Shown: positions 1-7,557 of the stretch, in pieces | Layout: every line of letters begins with the position of its first letter | Numbering within the stretch: the first letter of the stretch is position 1 | Assembly (NCBI RefSeq): GCF_002160305.1 | Contig: NZ_NFKI01000034.1 | Location: 1-36,457 of the forward strand | Reading direction: 5' to 3' | Source of the DNA: Pseudoflavonifractor sp. An184 | GTDB taxonomy: Bacteria > Bacillota > Clostridia > Oscillospirales > Oscillospiraceae | DNA length: 36,457 bases | The notes under the pieces: generated by a model | The model's input: the letters and a program-made list of their open reading frames with translations, nothing else | What the model was told of the DNA's origin: nothing | Database searches by the model: none | Translations under genes and position numbers: made by a program

Positions 1-50
1 TTGTTTGAACTCCCCTGTGTATCTTTTATTTGGTTTCCCTTTTGGCATAA

Positions 51-106
51 AACAACACCCCATTCGTTAGTAGTATACCATACTGTCTAACAATTGGGGT
101 GCTGTT
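51..106. repeat. Imperfect inverted repeat
   Basis: Positions 51-70 and 87-106 are inverted copies that match at about 17 of 20 positions, around a 16-bp AT-rich centre. The core arm reads CACCCCA on one side and TGGGGTG on the other. It lies beyond the end of the minus-strand operon, in a stretch with no convincing gene. It could be a terminator of a gene left of the window or a remnant of a small mobile element end. Confidence 0.4.
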
Positions 107-191
107 CATACTTCCGGTGCTTTCTATGAATATAATATATAGTTCAGAGGGAGTGGAGAGCCGGAAACACGTTAAAAATAAGATGCGCCCA

Positions 192-213
192 GGGTGCCCC
201 CTAGGGGTCACCC
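192..213 (-). terminator. Probable terminator of the WYL/TerB operon
   Basis: A 22-bp near-palindrome (GGGTG/CACCC outer arms, CCCC/GGGG inner arms) sits 8 bp past the stop of the last minus-strand gene. Read on the minus strand it is followed, after about 10 nt, by a T-rich stretch (ATCTTATTTTT). The distance to the T tract is longer than ideal. Confidence 0.45.
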
Positions 214-220
214 ATAGAGT

Positions 221-1588
221 TTAAGCGTTCTCTTGATCGTATAAAGCATCGTGGAGAGATGGTAACAATCCTTGAATGGGGACAAGGATATAACGGTCAA
301 TATAATCATTGGCCTGGTCAGTTAACTCTTCCACAAAATCGCGAAGTTTTTCACCGCTATCCTCAGAGATAGAGTCAAGTGCGGAGTCAAGGCTGTACCC
401 ATATTTTTTAAATCCACTAGCAATCATTCTGCCCAAAAATCCATCAGCGAACTCTGAAGGGTCATTGATTTCATAAGAGATTTCTCCGGTATAATTTCCA
501 ACATGGGGAAGCTGGTATTTCTCGGCTAAACGGTCATTCGCGGAACCCAAACTGTCCAGCACTTTTGTTTTAGTGAGATATTCACTTACTTGGTCGACAA
601 TAGAAGCAGTGCGAGGATTCCGTAATTTAGCGAGCCTGGTCTTGGCTGTTTTGAGCAAAGATTCTAATTGTTCGGAATAGGATTTATAGATGCTGTCGTC
701 ACCATAGCGTTTTGTATATGCTCCCATCTTTTTCTCGATCTGCCGCCAGTACCGTTCAAGATAGCGCTCAGAATCATTCCTACACTTGCTGTTATCCTTG
801 TAACATTCATCGTCTATATATGCGGATCTACTTACATTTGAATAATCTTTATCAGCCCAAATATTTGACACAAAGCGAGATCTTACGTGAAAATATTCCG
901 AATCCATTAGGTGCTCAAAATCATCAAAGGCAGCTAATGTTTGCTCTTTTGCCTGTTGAATCACTTCATCATTCCCATATTTCTCTGCTAACCCTTTTGC
1001 ACCCACAGCATTGTAGAGACGACTGACCGTATTTTCGATAGTGGTTGCTTGTTTTTTGTTTACAGAGAAATTTTCTAGAAAATCTTCTTGATCTTCTGAT
1101 ATTTCATCTCCGTCCTGTAAATAGAAGAACTCTAATACCGTTTGGAGGATTGCTTTCTGGGTGTTACCAGAATCAATTTCCCCCACTACTGAGAGATCAT
1201 CTAAGCCAATTTGAGGATTGGTGATCTCCAAATACCTTTGAACCCCATGAATATATGTCCGTTGATAGTCGTTTAAACGCTCACCTTCATTTTCGGCCAA
1301 CTGGTATAGAAGGGCCACTAAGAGTCGTTGTTCAGATTCTTCCATATCCTTAATATCATACGGTGTATTCAGATGGTATAAGGCAGCCTTTTCTTTGGCG
1401 TCCAAATAATCGTAGATACCATTTAATTCATCGCCAAGACCGGAAAGAGCATCTTCTAACTGACTCTTACCTTCGCGCACTTCCTTCCGAATCTCAGCTA
1501 ATGCATCTTCTTGCTTTTTACCAAATGCTTCGTAAGCACTCATGGCATCAGCAAGACCTTTTTTATACATTTTCTTTGTTCCAAACAT
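221..1588 (-). CDS. TerB-like domain protein, third gene of WYL operon
   Basis: A 455-aa soluble, acidic protein. An N-terminal coiled-coil-like stretch (about residues 1-70) precedes a helical region (about 85-200) with the TerB-like pattern: EQRLLVALLYQLAEN, then a conserved glycine, then a second helical repeat ending near GAKGLAEKYG. The C-terminal half is helical and not recognised. The start ATG lies one base after the stop of the upstream 373-aa gene, so the two are translationally linked. TerB-like domains occur in tellurite and stress-response systems and in many predicted membrane-associated defence systems. The exact role here is unknown. The gene is AT-rich compared with the ICE to the right. 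Confidence 0.75.
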   Translation of the reverse strand: MFGTKKMYKKGLADAMSAYEAFGKKQEDALAEIRKEVREGKSQLEDALSGLGDELNGIYDYLDAKEKAALYHLNTPYDIKDMEESEQRLLVALLYQLAENEGERLNDYQRTYIHGVQRYLEITNPQIGLDDLSVVGEIDSGNTQKAILQTVLEFFYLQDGDEISEDQEDFLENFSVNKKQATTIENTVSRLYNAVGAKGLAEKYGNDEVIQQAKEQTLAAFDDFEHLMDSEYFHVRSRFVSNIWADKDYSNVSRSAYIDDECYKDNSKCRNDSERYLERYWRQIEKKMGAYTKRYGDDSIYKSYSEQLESLLKTAKTRLAKLRNPRTASIVDQVSEYLTKTKVLDSLGSANDRLAEKYQLPHVGNYTGEISYEINDPSEFADGFLGRMIASGFKKYGYSLDSALDSISEDSGEKLRDFVEELTDQANDYIDRYILVPIQGLLPSLHDALYDQENA

Positions 1589-1589
1589 A

Positions 1590-2711
1590 TTATTTTACCT
1601 CCATGAAATTGTATGGTTTTCCAACGATTTGATTGTAAATTTCTTTCTTTAAAAAATCTCGTTTGATGTCCTGGATAAACTGGTAGTCAGAGATAAATCT
1701 ATGTAGCGCAACCAAAATTCCACCAACATCGAGTTTTGTTAAATTGTTTGTAATTGCAGTAACAACGACATTGCTTCCAACTGCTAAGGCATTGGAATAG
1801 CTCAATATTTTTCTTGTCCGAATTTCATACATAGATTCACTCCCATCTTTGGCTTCGTCATAAAACAACCTGTGAATGGTAGCGATTAGTTGGTTAATCA
1901 AGGCAGCCAATGCAGCTCCTCTGGTGATACTCCAAAGATCAATATGACCTTTTGTAATCAATGTTTTAGCCACGTCATTATTAACAGTGGAAATAAGGGG
2001 AATTGGAAGACCCTGTTTAGTAAAATAATCAGAGCCGAAATGAATTGCTTGTCTCGCTGTGGATGCTGCCAACAGCATCGGGTCATTTTGGGCGTATTCA
2101 ACCGCTTTATTCAGCATCCCCATGGTGCCCATAGGATAGTGCCGGATGATCGTCATATTGGAGACCTGATAGGTCGTGATGATATCAGATTTTGTTAAGG
2201 AATTGGTCATAATATTAGCCGTTCCGAATATCCAACCAAGAACGGGATCGTGGCCCAGTGTACGGTAACGGTGTGTCGTCCCTGCAAGTCCTGTCTCTGA
2301 AATATGGGAGCTCGTCTGGATGGCGTCATAGGGAACACTTTGAAACAAAGCATCTTCCCAAGAGGGAGGCATAAGTTGACCAACTGTACTGTCAATTAAG
2401 GTGTCACCTTGAACCGCAGTAATTCTGAACTTATCATTGGTCAGCAGATACTGTCGTGCACACTGGAGGGCCGTGCAGATCATCAGAAAAGCAATATCGC
2501 TATCCGCTAGTTTTGTTTTTTCTTTAAACTGTTTATCGATATTTTCAATCACGGCTGGGGCATGATGGGATAAGTCAGCTACACGATGGTATTCACTTTG
2601 TACCTGGCCTAAGTGATCGTTTAAGGTACTTGTGGTCTGGGTCAAAATGTTCTTCGCATTATTTACTTTTGCCTGTGAGCGTTTTTTCATTCGGTCAAGC
2701 TCTTTACTCAT
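1590..2711 (-). CDS. Histidine-rich putative membrane-associated protein
   Basis: A 373-aa protein of unknown family. After a charged N-terminal helix come two histidine clusters: HRYRTLGHDPVLGWIFG (about residues 146-162) and AIHFGSDYFTKQGLPIPLIS (about 221-240). These look faintly like the metal-binding motifs of YdjM-type (PF04307) membrane-bound putative hydrolases, but that match is by eye only. The C-terminal part has hydrophobic helices (for example AALAALINQLIA). It overlaps the WYL regulator gene by 8 nt and ends one base before the TerB-like gene, so it is the middle gene of a tight three-gene operon. It may be the effector of this system. I do not assign a reaction. Confidence 0.75.
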   Translation of the reverse strand: MSKELDRMKKRSQAKVNNAKNILTQTTSTLNDHLGQVQSEYHRVADLSHHAPAVIENIDKQFKEKTKLADSDIAFLMICTALQCARQYLLTNDKFRITAVQGDTLIDSTVGQLMPPSWEDALFQSVPYDAIQTSSHISETGLAGTTHRYRTLGHDPVLGWIFGTANIMTNSLTKSDIITTYQVSNMTIIRHYPMGTMGMLNKAVEYAQNDPMLLAASTARQAIHFGSDYFTKQGLPIPLISTVNNDVAKTLITKGHIDLWSITRGAALAALINQLIATIHRLFYDEAKDGSESMYEIRTRKILSYSNALAVGSNVVVTAITNNLTKLDVGGILVALHRFISDYQFIQDIKRDFLKKEIYNQIVGKPYNFMEVK

Positions 2712-3651
2712 AGCAAACCTCCACTATCGAATCTCCTTGGCTGCGGAGCCACATGTCAATCCCTTTACCGAACACTTCTGCGGTGACGACCCAGCCGGTT
2801 TCGTCCTGATTGAGGATTTGTGCAGTAGGCAGGCGATCTAGAACAGCCTCAATCGAAGGGCCGGTGTAGCGAAACTTGATTCGTTGCAGCTTGCCACCGT
2901 ACATGAACTGTACTCGCTTTCGGAACTCCCCTTCCTCAAATCGGTCCTTATAAGGAACTCGGAAATGTTCCTCCAGCACATGAAAGGATTGGATTCGGTC
3001 AAGCCGGTAGATTGTGGGAAATATGTCGTCAGGATTTTCAAAAACGCTTTCTCTGTCAATGTTTCGTATAAACGCGGCTAAATAAAAATAATATTCTGAA
3101 AACAGCAGCCCGACTGGCTCGATCACCCGGTGGACCGTTCCGCTTCTGCCCAGCTTCTCATATTCGATTTCCATTACATTTTGATGCTGAATCGCTAGAC
3201 TGATTTCCCAAAGTCCGGGCAGCAGACGCTTTTGGTGGTGGGGCTCAATATAGTGGAATTTTTCATTTGCCACCAGCTGCTTGACTACTGTTCGGTTTTC
3301 AGCAGGAACACAGCATTCAATCAGCTTGTCCAATATAGGAAGCATTTCGTCCTTCCGCATGGACCGGCTCTCTAAGAGAATCTTGCACACAACCAATATT
3401 TCGCTGTTGGTAAGCCCTTTGGGGATCTGATTCACGAGCCGGTATCCGCGGGCCCGGTAATCAAATATGATGTCCTGAGCAAGAGCGTGATTTGTGATGA
3501 AACAGCGTAGAGATTCCATATCACGCTGGATACTGCGGTCTGAGACGCGATACTGCTCCGCCAAAGCTGCCTTGCTAAGGAACTCGCCATTGACAAGGCG
3601 TGAGTAAATCTCCAGAAGACGAGCGGATTTGGCCTCAGTGAGACGATCCAT
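2704..3651 (-). CDS. HTH-WYL domain transcriptional regulator
   Basis: A 315-aa protein with an N-terminal DeoR-like winged helix-turn-helix (about residues 10-60; LAEQYRVSDRSIQRDMESL is the recognition region). A WYL domain follows (about 150-235, with VIEPVGLLFSEYYFYLAAF), and then a C-terminal WCX-like extension ending near QGDSIVEVCYE. WYL regulators often sense nucleic-acid or nucleotide ligands and repress phage-defence operons such as BREX and CBASS (BrxR/CapW type). It is the first gene of the minus-strand operon and is divergent from the XRE gene at 3895, with which it shares a 243-bp AT-rich promoter region. Autoregulation through that region is likely but inferred. Confidence 0.9.
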   Translation of the reverse strand: MDRLTEAKSARLLEIYSRLVNGEFLSKAALAEQYRVSDRSIQRDMESLRCFITNHALAQDIIFDYRARGYRLVNQIPKGLTNSEILVVCKILLESRSMRKDEMLPILDKLIECCVPAENRTVVKQLVANEKFHYIEPHHQKRLLPGLWEISLAIQHQNVMEIEYEKLGRSGTVHRVIEPVGLLFSEYYFYLAAFIRNIDRESVFENPDDIFPTIYRLDRIQSFHVLEEHFRVPYKDRFEEGEFRKRVQFMYGGKLQRIKFRYTGPSIEAVLDRLPTAQILNQDETGWVVTAEVFGKGIDMWLRSQGDSIVEVCYE

Positions 3652-3806
3652 AGGCCTATTCCCCCTTACAGATTTTGCTTTACAATATCAATATAGCAAA
3701 CAGGGTGGACACTCATTGACGGTTTGGAAAAATTATAAAAAATTTTCATTTCCTCAAATTGCAAATAGAAATCAGCAAGCGCTGTTCCTGTCGCCTTCAC
3801 ATATAT

Positions 3807-3825
3807 TATAACTAATGAAGTTATA
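3807..3825. promoter_or_regulatory. Candidate operator palindrome
   Basis: TATAACT and AGTTATA form a perfect inverted repeat with a 5-bp centre. It lies in the AT-rich divergent region between the WYL gene (minus) and the XRE gene (plus), close to several TATA-like -10 candidates. It could bind either regulator. Confidence 0.4.
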
Positions 3826-3894
3826 TTTGCAATATATTTATCGGATAGAAACACCGGGGAGGCTTTTATAGAATAAAAGAGCGAGGTGCATCCG

Positions 3895-4122
3895 ATGAAG
3901 TATGAGTTTGAGGAAGAATATAAGAAAATCGGGTTAAAGGTGGCCTACTACCGGAAGTTACAGGGTCTTACCCAAGAAAAATTAGCTAGCAAATTAGGAG
4001 TGGCAACCTCTTACATCGGCCAAATTGAGGCGGCTGGGATGTACAAGCCGATTTCTTTGACCACGCTGCTTCGGATCGCAGAGGCTCTGGACACGCCCGC
4101 ATATAAATTTTTGGAATTTTGA
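3895..4122 (+). CDS. XRE-family HTH regulator
   Basis: A Cro/C1-type helix-turn-helix protein of 75 aa when started at ATG 3895. This start has the GAGG element at 3883-3886 as ribosome binding site with proper spacing; a GTG at 3886 in the same frame overlaps that site and is less likely. The HTH covers about residues 10-65, with LTQEKLASKLGVATSYIGQIE as the typical turn and recognition helix. It is divergent from the WYL operon and is followed at once by a strong terminator, so it is a single-gene unit. Confidence 0.88.
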   Translation: MKYEFEEEYKKIGLKVAYYRKLQGLTQEKLASKLGVATSYIGQIEAAGMYKPISLTTLLRIAEALDTPAYKFLEF

Positions 4123-4146
4123 GGTACAGCAAGGATGCTGTACCTC
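4121..4146 (+). terminator. Intrinsic terminator after XRE gene
   Basis: Perfect 10-bp stem (GAGGTACAGC / GCTGTACCTC) with a 6-nt loop, starting inside the stop codon of the XRE gene and followed by ATATTTCT. Confidence 0.8.
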
Positions 4147-4215
4147 ATATTTCTATAGAGGAAAATGGGGAGAAAACCGCAGCGGGCCATATTAAAAGAA
4201 GTGGAAGCAAGCGGA

Positions 4216-4250
4216 AACCGGGGGAGAACTGTAGTAGTTCTCCCCCGGTT
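4216..4250. terminator. Strong hairpin, probably terminator of the minus-strand pair
   Basis: Perfect 15-bp stem (4216-4230 with 4236-4250) and loop GTAGT. It lies just past the stop of the 52-aa minus-strand gene, and on the minus strand the downstream bases are pyrimidine-rich. It probably ends the 86-aa/52-aa operon, and it also faces the XRE unit. Confidence 0.7.
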
Positions 4251-4262
4251 AACTTATGGACT

Positions 4263-4421
4263 CTATTCAGTGAGAAAATCGTCTAAAGCGTCTGCCCTGA
4301 TGCGCCACTCCCGGCCAACTTTGACTGCTGGAAGGTCTCCACTTTGGATCATTTTGCGCACCTGCTGCCGGCTGGTTTTGAGAAGTGAGGCAGCCTCCTT
4401 AACTGTGAGAATTGCGGTCAT
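4263..4421 (-). CDS. Small excisionase-like HTH protein
   Basis: A 52-aa protein starting MTAILTVKEAASLL and ending ADALDDFLTE. It is a compact MerR/excisionase-type winged helix: a helix-turn-helix (LTVKEAASLLKTSRQQVRKM), then the wing G-LPAVKVG-REWRI. This is the classic layout of excisionase-family DNA-binding proteins. Its ATG overlaps the stop of the 86-aa gene upstream (ATGA overlap), so the two are co-translated. No integrase lies beside it, so it may be left over from a lost element or act as a local regulator. Confidence 0.85.
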   Translation of the reverse strand: MTAILTVKEAASLLKTSRQQVRKMIQSGDLPAVKVGREWRIRADALDDFLTE

Positions 4422-4678
4422 GCCCAGGGGTCCTCCTCATTGGAGTTGTACAGCGCTTCGTCTGAGGCCTGTTCCCGCTGCTCTTTGTAGATTTTATTGT
4501 GCAGTTTGCGAAGCTCCTTTTTCGGGAATCCGTAGTTGCCAAACTGATCCCTGACCGGGAAAATCTCAAACCTTTCACTGTAATGCTTCAGGTCCTTCTT
4601 CTCCATCTTGAACAGACGGCACACCTCAGCAATCGTGTAAAACTCCTTCATGTTGGGATAATCCAAATATGGAATCAT
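4418..4678 (-). CDS. Small DNA-binding protein (MerR-like N-terminus)
   Basis: An 86-aa protein starting MIPYLDYPNMKEFYTIAEVC. The ATG at 4678 is chosen because a GGAGG site lies 9-13 nt upstream. YTIAEVCRLFKMEKKDLKHY looks like a MerR-type helix-turn-helix, and the C-terminus is charged (KELRKLHNKIYKEQRE). It forms a two-gene operon with the 52-aa excisionase-like gene. Such pairs are common in clostridial mobile elements, but the function is unknown. Confidence 0.75.
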   Translation of the reverse strand: MIPYLDYPNMKEFYTIAEVCRLFKMEKKDLKHYSERFEIFPVRDQFGNYGFPKKELRKLHNKIYKEQREQASDEALYNSNEEDPWA

Positions 4679-4714
4679 TATGAAATACCTCCAGTTAGAA
4701 TGATTTAGGAGCAT

Positions 4715-5250
4715 GTTTAGATCAGGCAGCAGCTGGATCGCATTTCACTGCTCCTTATCATTATGTTAATGAAATCATTTTATATCACCTTATTTTGAAG
4801 CGTTTAGCCTGATGATTCGGTTAAATAATTAAGACATTTGTTGTTTGCCCCTACAAAAAGACGCATTTTCAGATATATCAAGCAAAATACAACCACTAAG
4901 TATTATGAATTTATTACCGATAATGCTGACGATAAAAGTATATAATCTTTTAGAAAACGATAGAGGTAATCATTGAAAGTAGATTGATGTACATGCCGAA
5001 AACAAAATCGAGGCGCATTCTTTCCGTGCAGAGAGAGTTCCATCTCATTAATCAGAGTATCATTGAAATTTTTACAGGTTCGTGATATGCTTAATTAATA
5101 TCCAACAGACTAGAGTTCCAATTGGGAATTTATCAAGGGTTTGGATAGACATAAAAGTATGGTCTAACAGACGAAGAAATTACCTTTATTGAATTTACGA
5201 TTAAACGGATAGAATAAGGTCCCTAAAAATCCGGCAGGAGGAGATGTATC
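4715..5250. other. AT-rich gap without an intact gene
   Basis: About 535 bp between the minus-strand pair and the SIR2 gene. It is AT-rich and full of stop codons in all frames. Short readable stretches on the plus strand (4894-4950 and 5114-5217) suggest one or more decayed genes. Apart from the remnant listed separately, I see no RNA gene or repeat. Confidence 0.5.
5114..5217 (+). pseudogene. Decayed C-terminus of a restriction/methylase-like gene
   Basis: One frame reads SNWEFIKGLDRHK. After a one-base shift the next reads YGLTDEEITFIEFTIKRIE and stops at 5215-5217. YGLT-x-EEI near the very C-terminus is typical of Eco57I-type or related DNA methylase/restriction proteins. The upstream part is absent or unreadable. 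It ends just before the SIR2 gene and suggests that a restriction system once lay here. The match is from memory of the motif, so it is tentative. Confidence 0.4.
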
Positions 5251-6744
5251 GTGGACATAAAGGAGTTTATTTCAAATTACCACAATCATCCTGTACTGTT
5301 TGTTGGTACCGGATTAAGTTTAAGGTATTTGGAAAATTCATATAGTTGGGATTCTTTGCTAAAAAAGGTGGCATCAGATTTCAATCCAGACCCAGAGTAT
5401 TATCTTGATATTAAAGCTGAGCATATGCGTCCAACTGACTATGCTTTTGATCAGATCGCCGCCCAACTAGAAAAAGATTTTAATCAACATCTCAAGGATA
5501 ACCGCCATGGGAAATTCGAGCATATTAATGACCTTTTTTATTCCAATATGGAAAAAGGAATTAATATTAGTAGATTTAAGCTATATTTGGCTGACCTGCT
5601 AAGAGAAGTAACTATAAAGGATTCCGCACTGCCTGAAATTGCCGAGTTCAAAAAAGCTCGCAAAAATATAAGCTCTGTAATTACAACAAATTATGATACC
5701 ATGATTGAGCAGTTATTTGCATTCAATCCGCTCATAGGGAACAATATTTTACTCAGTAACCCGTATGGTTCTGTATATAAAATACACGGTTGTGTATCAC
5801 AGCCAGACAAAATCATTATCACAGAAAGGGATTACGAAGAATTCAATCGCAAGTATGAGCTGATTCGTGCACAATTACTTTCTTTATTTATCCATAATCC
5901 GATTATTTTTATAGGGTATAACATCGGTGATAAAAATATTAAAGATATTCTCAGGACTATCTTTTCTTATGTGGACTATAATTCTGACGAAGCCAAAAAA
6001 ATACGGGATAACTTCCTTCTCATTGAGTACGAACAGGGATCAGAGAGCACAGAAGTTATAGAGCACGACATAGATATTGAAGGGTTTGAAACCATCCGTA
6101 TCAATAAGCTGAAAACAGATAATTTTGTCGCTGTATACCAAGCATTGGCAAACCTCTTTTTGCCAGTTTCTGCTATGGATATTCGAAAAGTTCAGACTGT
6201 TGTCCGAGAAATATGTGAGGGAGGTTCCATAGAGGTTTCAATTACAGAAGATTTAGACAAACTTGAAAATTCGGATAAAGTGCTTGTTGTAGGCTCTAGG
6301 AAAACCATTAAGTATGAGTTTTTGACAACCGCTGAAATGATGGCAAATTATTTCCAGATAATTGAAGAATCTAACTCTCAACTTCTGTATCTCTTAAATA
6401 AGCAAAAAATTCAATCTTCGCAGTATTTTCCGATATATGCTTTTTCTTTGATATGTCCCGAAATTGATAGGAGCGAAGATCTAAAGCAACAACAGCAAGC
6501 TAAAATTAATGCACTTATTGCAGGCACTCCACCGGCATGTCATGGAAACCACTTAAGTCCACAAGCTGTGATTGATGACCAGCGAATACCACCGACTTAC
6601 AAAACATTAGAGATGATTTGCTCTATTATGTCAGGACAGATGGATTTGCGACAGGTTGAGGATTACCTTAGAAATTTTCCAGATAAGGGTTCAACAAATT
6701 ATCGCAAACTCCTATGTGCATACGATTTAAAAAAGAATACTTAA
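5251..6744 (+). CDS. SIR2-domain protein (candidate defence NADase)
   Basis: A 497-aa protein started by GTG 5251 behind GGAGGAG. The N-terminal half (about residues 1-290) is a SIR2-like domain: FVGTGLS at 17-23 (nucleotide-binding glycine loop), TTNYD at 145-149 (NAD-binding Asn/Asp region), KIHG around His179 (the catalytic histidine position) and FIGYNIGDKNI near 225. The C-terminal about 200 residues are not recognised. Bacterial SIR2-domain proteins of this kind (DSR, ThsA, SIR2-HerA and others) degrade NAD on phage infection and cause abortive infection. Here it is a single gene beside other defence-like genes. Partner-free action is inferred, not shown. Confidence 0.88.
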   Translation: MDIKEFISNYHNHPVLFVGTGLSLRYLENSYSWDSLLKKVASDFNPDPEYYLDIKAEHMRPTDYAFDQIAAQLEKDFNQHLKDNRHGKFEHINDLFYSNMEKGINISRFKLYLADLLREVTIKDSALPEIAEFKKARKNISSVITTNYDTMIEQLFAFNPLIGNNILLSNPYGSVYKIHGCVSQPDKIIITERDYEEFNRKYELIRAQLLSLFIHNPIIFIGYNIGDKNIKDILRTIFSYVDYNSDEAKKIRDNFLLIEYEQGSESTEVIEHDIDIEGFETIRINKLKTDNFVAVYQALANLFLPVSAMDIRKVQTVVREICEGGSIEVSITEDLDKLENSDKVLVVGSRKTIKYEFLTTAEMMANYFQIIEESNSQLLYLLNKQKIQSSQYFPIYAFSLICPEIDRSEDLKQQQQAKINALIAGTPPACHGNHLSPQAVIDDQRIPPTYKTLEMICSIMSGQMDLRQVEDYLRNFPDKGSTNYRKLLCAYDLKKNT

Positions 6745-7030
6745 AGTATGCGAGAAGAACGCTATGAGTGTGTAATGGAACTGGCGCGGCACCCCTCAGC
6801 ATACTGGTCCATATCTCTGCTCTAGCTGTTACGTTGGCCGCTGTTTTGCCCATAAAAGTTTCCCTTATTTTTTCCCTTAAAGGGAAAAATCGTAGAATTG
6901 ATCTTTGTACCTAGTCAACACCAAATAACATCAGGTTTTTCACAGCTGACGTGTTTGTACGCAGAAAATGACCGCGAAATATGGGCCGAAAACATGAACG
7001 TAGTCTTCGAGTCCCTTCGGGCGTACCATG

Positions 7031-7073
7031 ACGAGTGTTCTTATAGTATTTGAGAAGCTGTAAGAACACTCGT
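7031..7073 (+). terminator. Strong intrinsic terminator
   Basis: Perfect 13-bp stem (ACGAGTGTTCTTA with TAAGAACACTCGT) and a 17-nt loop, followed by a T-rich run (CTTTTTTT). Confidence 0.85.
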
Positions 7074-7108
7074 CTTTTTTTGTTGATTTCATCCGGCGAT
7101 GGTGGATG

Positions 7109-7131
7109 GGGCGTAGTTGACGACTACGCCC
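7109..7131 (+). terminator. Hairpin, probable terminator
   Basis: Perfect 9-bp stem (GGGCGTAGT / ACTACGCCC) with loop TGACG, followed by TTTCTT. Confidence 0.65.
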
Positions 7132-7281
7132 TTTCTTGTGTTTACGGACACCTCCGGTGCAGGCAGCAGAATGAAGTTGGGGATCTCAATAACCCCTACG
7201 CAGTTATAGTGGATACGGAGCCGCTGTTCCCACCGCCCGTTTATCTTCTCAGCGTTGAATATAGCAATTTAAATCTATATC

Positions 7282-7310
7282 TCGACGCTGTCCTCCTCTT
7301 GTGGTATACT
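7282..7310 (+). promoter_or_regulatory. Promoter of truncated TetM-like GTPase gene
   Basis: -35 TCGACG (7282-7287), a 17-bp spacer, and -10 TATACT (7305-7310) preceded by TG (extended -10). The start codon with a GAGGAGGAG ribosome binding site follows about 36 bp downstream. Confidence 0.6.
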
Positions 7311-7345
7311 AATTTATTATGTGTCCCTACGAGAGGAGGAGCTTT

Positions 7346-7414
7346 ATGGGCCAGCAGACCAACAAAACAAAGCCTATCAAGCATATATGTGCGGGTCTGT
7401 TGGCCCATGTGTGA
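7346..7414 (+). pseudogene. 5' fragment of a TetM-like GTPase gene, cut at the P-loop
   Basis: A 22-codon frame with an excellent ribosome binding site (GAGGAGGAG). It begins MGQQTNKTKPIKHIC and ends AGLLAHV followed by a stop. In EF-G/TetM-type ribosomal-protection GTPases the N-terminus continues LLAHVDAGKTT, the P-loop. The match therefore breaks exactly after HV. I infer that the host ICE integrated here and that the rest of the gene lies at its right end, outside the window. The alternative is a genuine 22-aa leader peptide, which the well-placed promoter and site do not exclude. Confidence 0.65.
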
Positions 7415-7460
7415 GCTAATAGACGGTCACAACTGCTAAATATAACTGAATAAAACGATA

Positions 7461-7490
7461 AAGCCGCTTATTTTTTGAAATTAGCGGCTT
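7461..7490 (+). terminator. Insulating terminator at ICE left end
   Basis: A 10-bp stem with one mismatch (AAGCCGCTTA / TTAGCGGCTT) followed by TTTCAC. It stands between the truncated GTPase promoter and parA, so it would block read-through into the ICE. Confidence 0.7.
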
Positions 7491-7503
7491 TTTCACGTAC
7501 TAA

Positions 7504-7529
7504 GGCCATTCAAGGAAACTTGAGTGGCT
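7504..7529 (+). terminator. Second insulating terminator or attenuator before parA
   Basis: GGCCATTCAAG pairs with CTTGAGTGGCT (one G-U pair) around a GAAA tetraloop and is followed by TTTTTCTGTTTT. The parA ribosome binding site lies only about 12 nt further on, so this hairpin could also attenuate parA expression. Confidence 0.75.
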
Positions 7530-7557
7530 TTTTCTGTTTTCAAGGAGGAATTGATTT

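Larger units (their letters stand above)
6745..7345. other. Gap between SIR2 gene and ICE left end
   Basis: About 600 bp with no intact gene. A frame without a start codon is open from 6856 to 7053. It reads KGKIVELIFVPSQ and ends in ESLRAYHDECSYSI with its stop inside the loop of the terminator at 7031-7073, so it may be the 3' end of a truncated gene. The rest holds two terminators and the promoter of the truncated GTPase gene, listed separately. Confidence 0.4.

Noticed and set aside
26..211. 61-aa frame on the minus strand after the TerB-like gene
   Set aside because: It spans the terminator hairpin and the inverted repeat at 51-106, with no family resemblance or ribosome binding site.
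6990..7030. tRNA 3'-end-like sequence (TTCGAGTCCCTTCGGGCGTACCA) as an attachment site
   Set aside because: The bases before it cannot form the T-stem and no tRNA body is upstream. The same DNA reads as the end of an open frame closed by a terminator.
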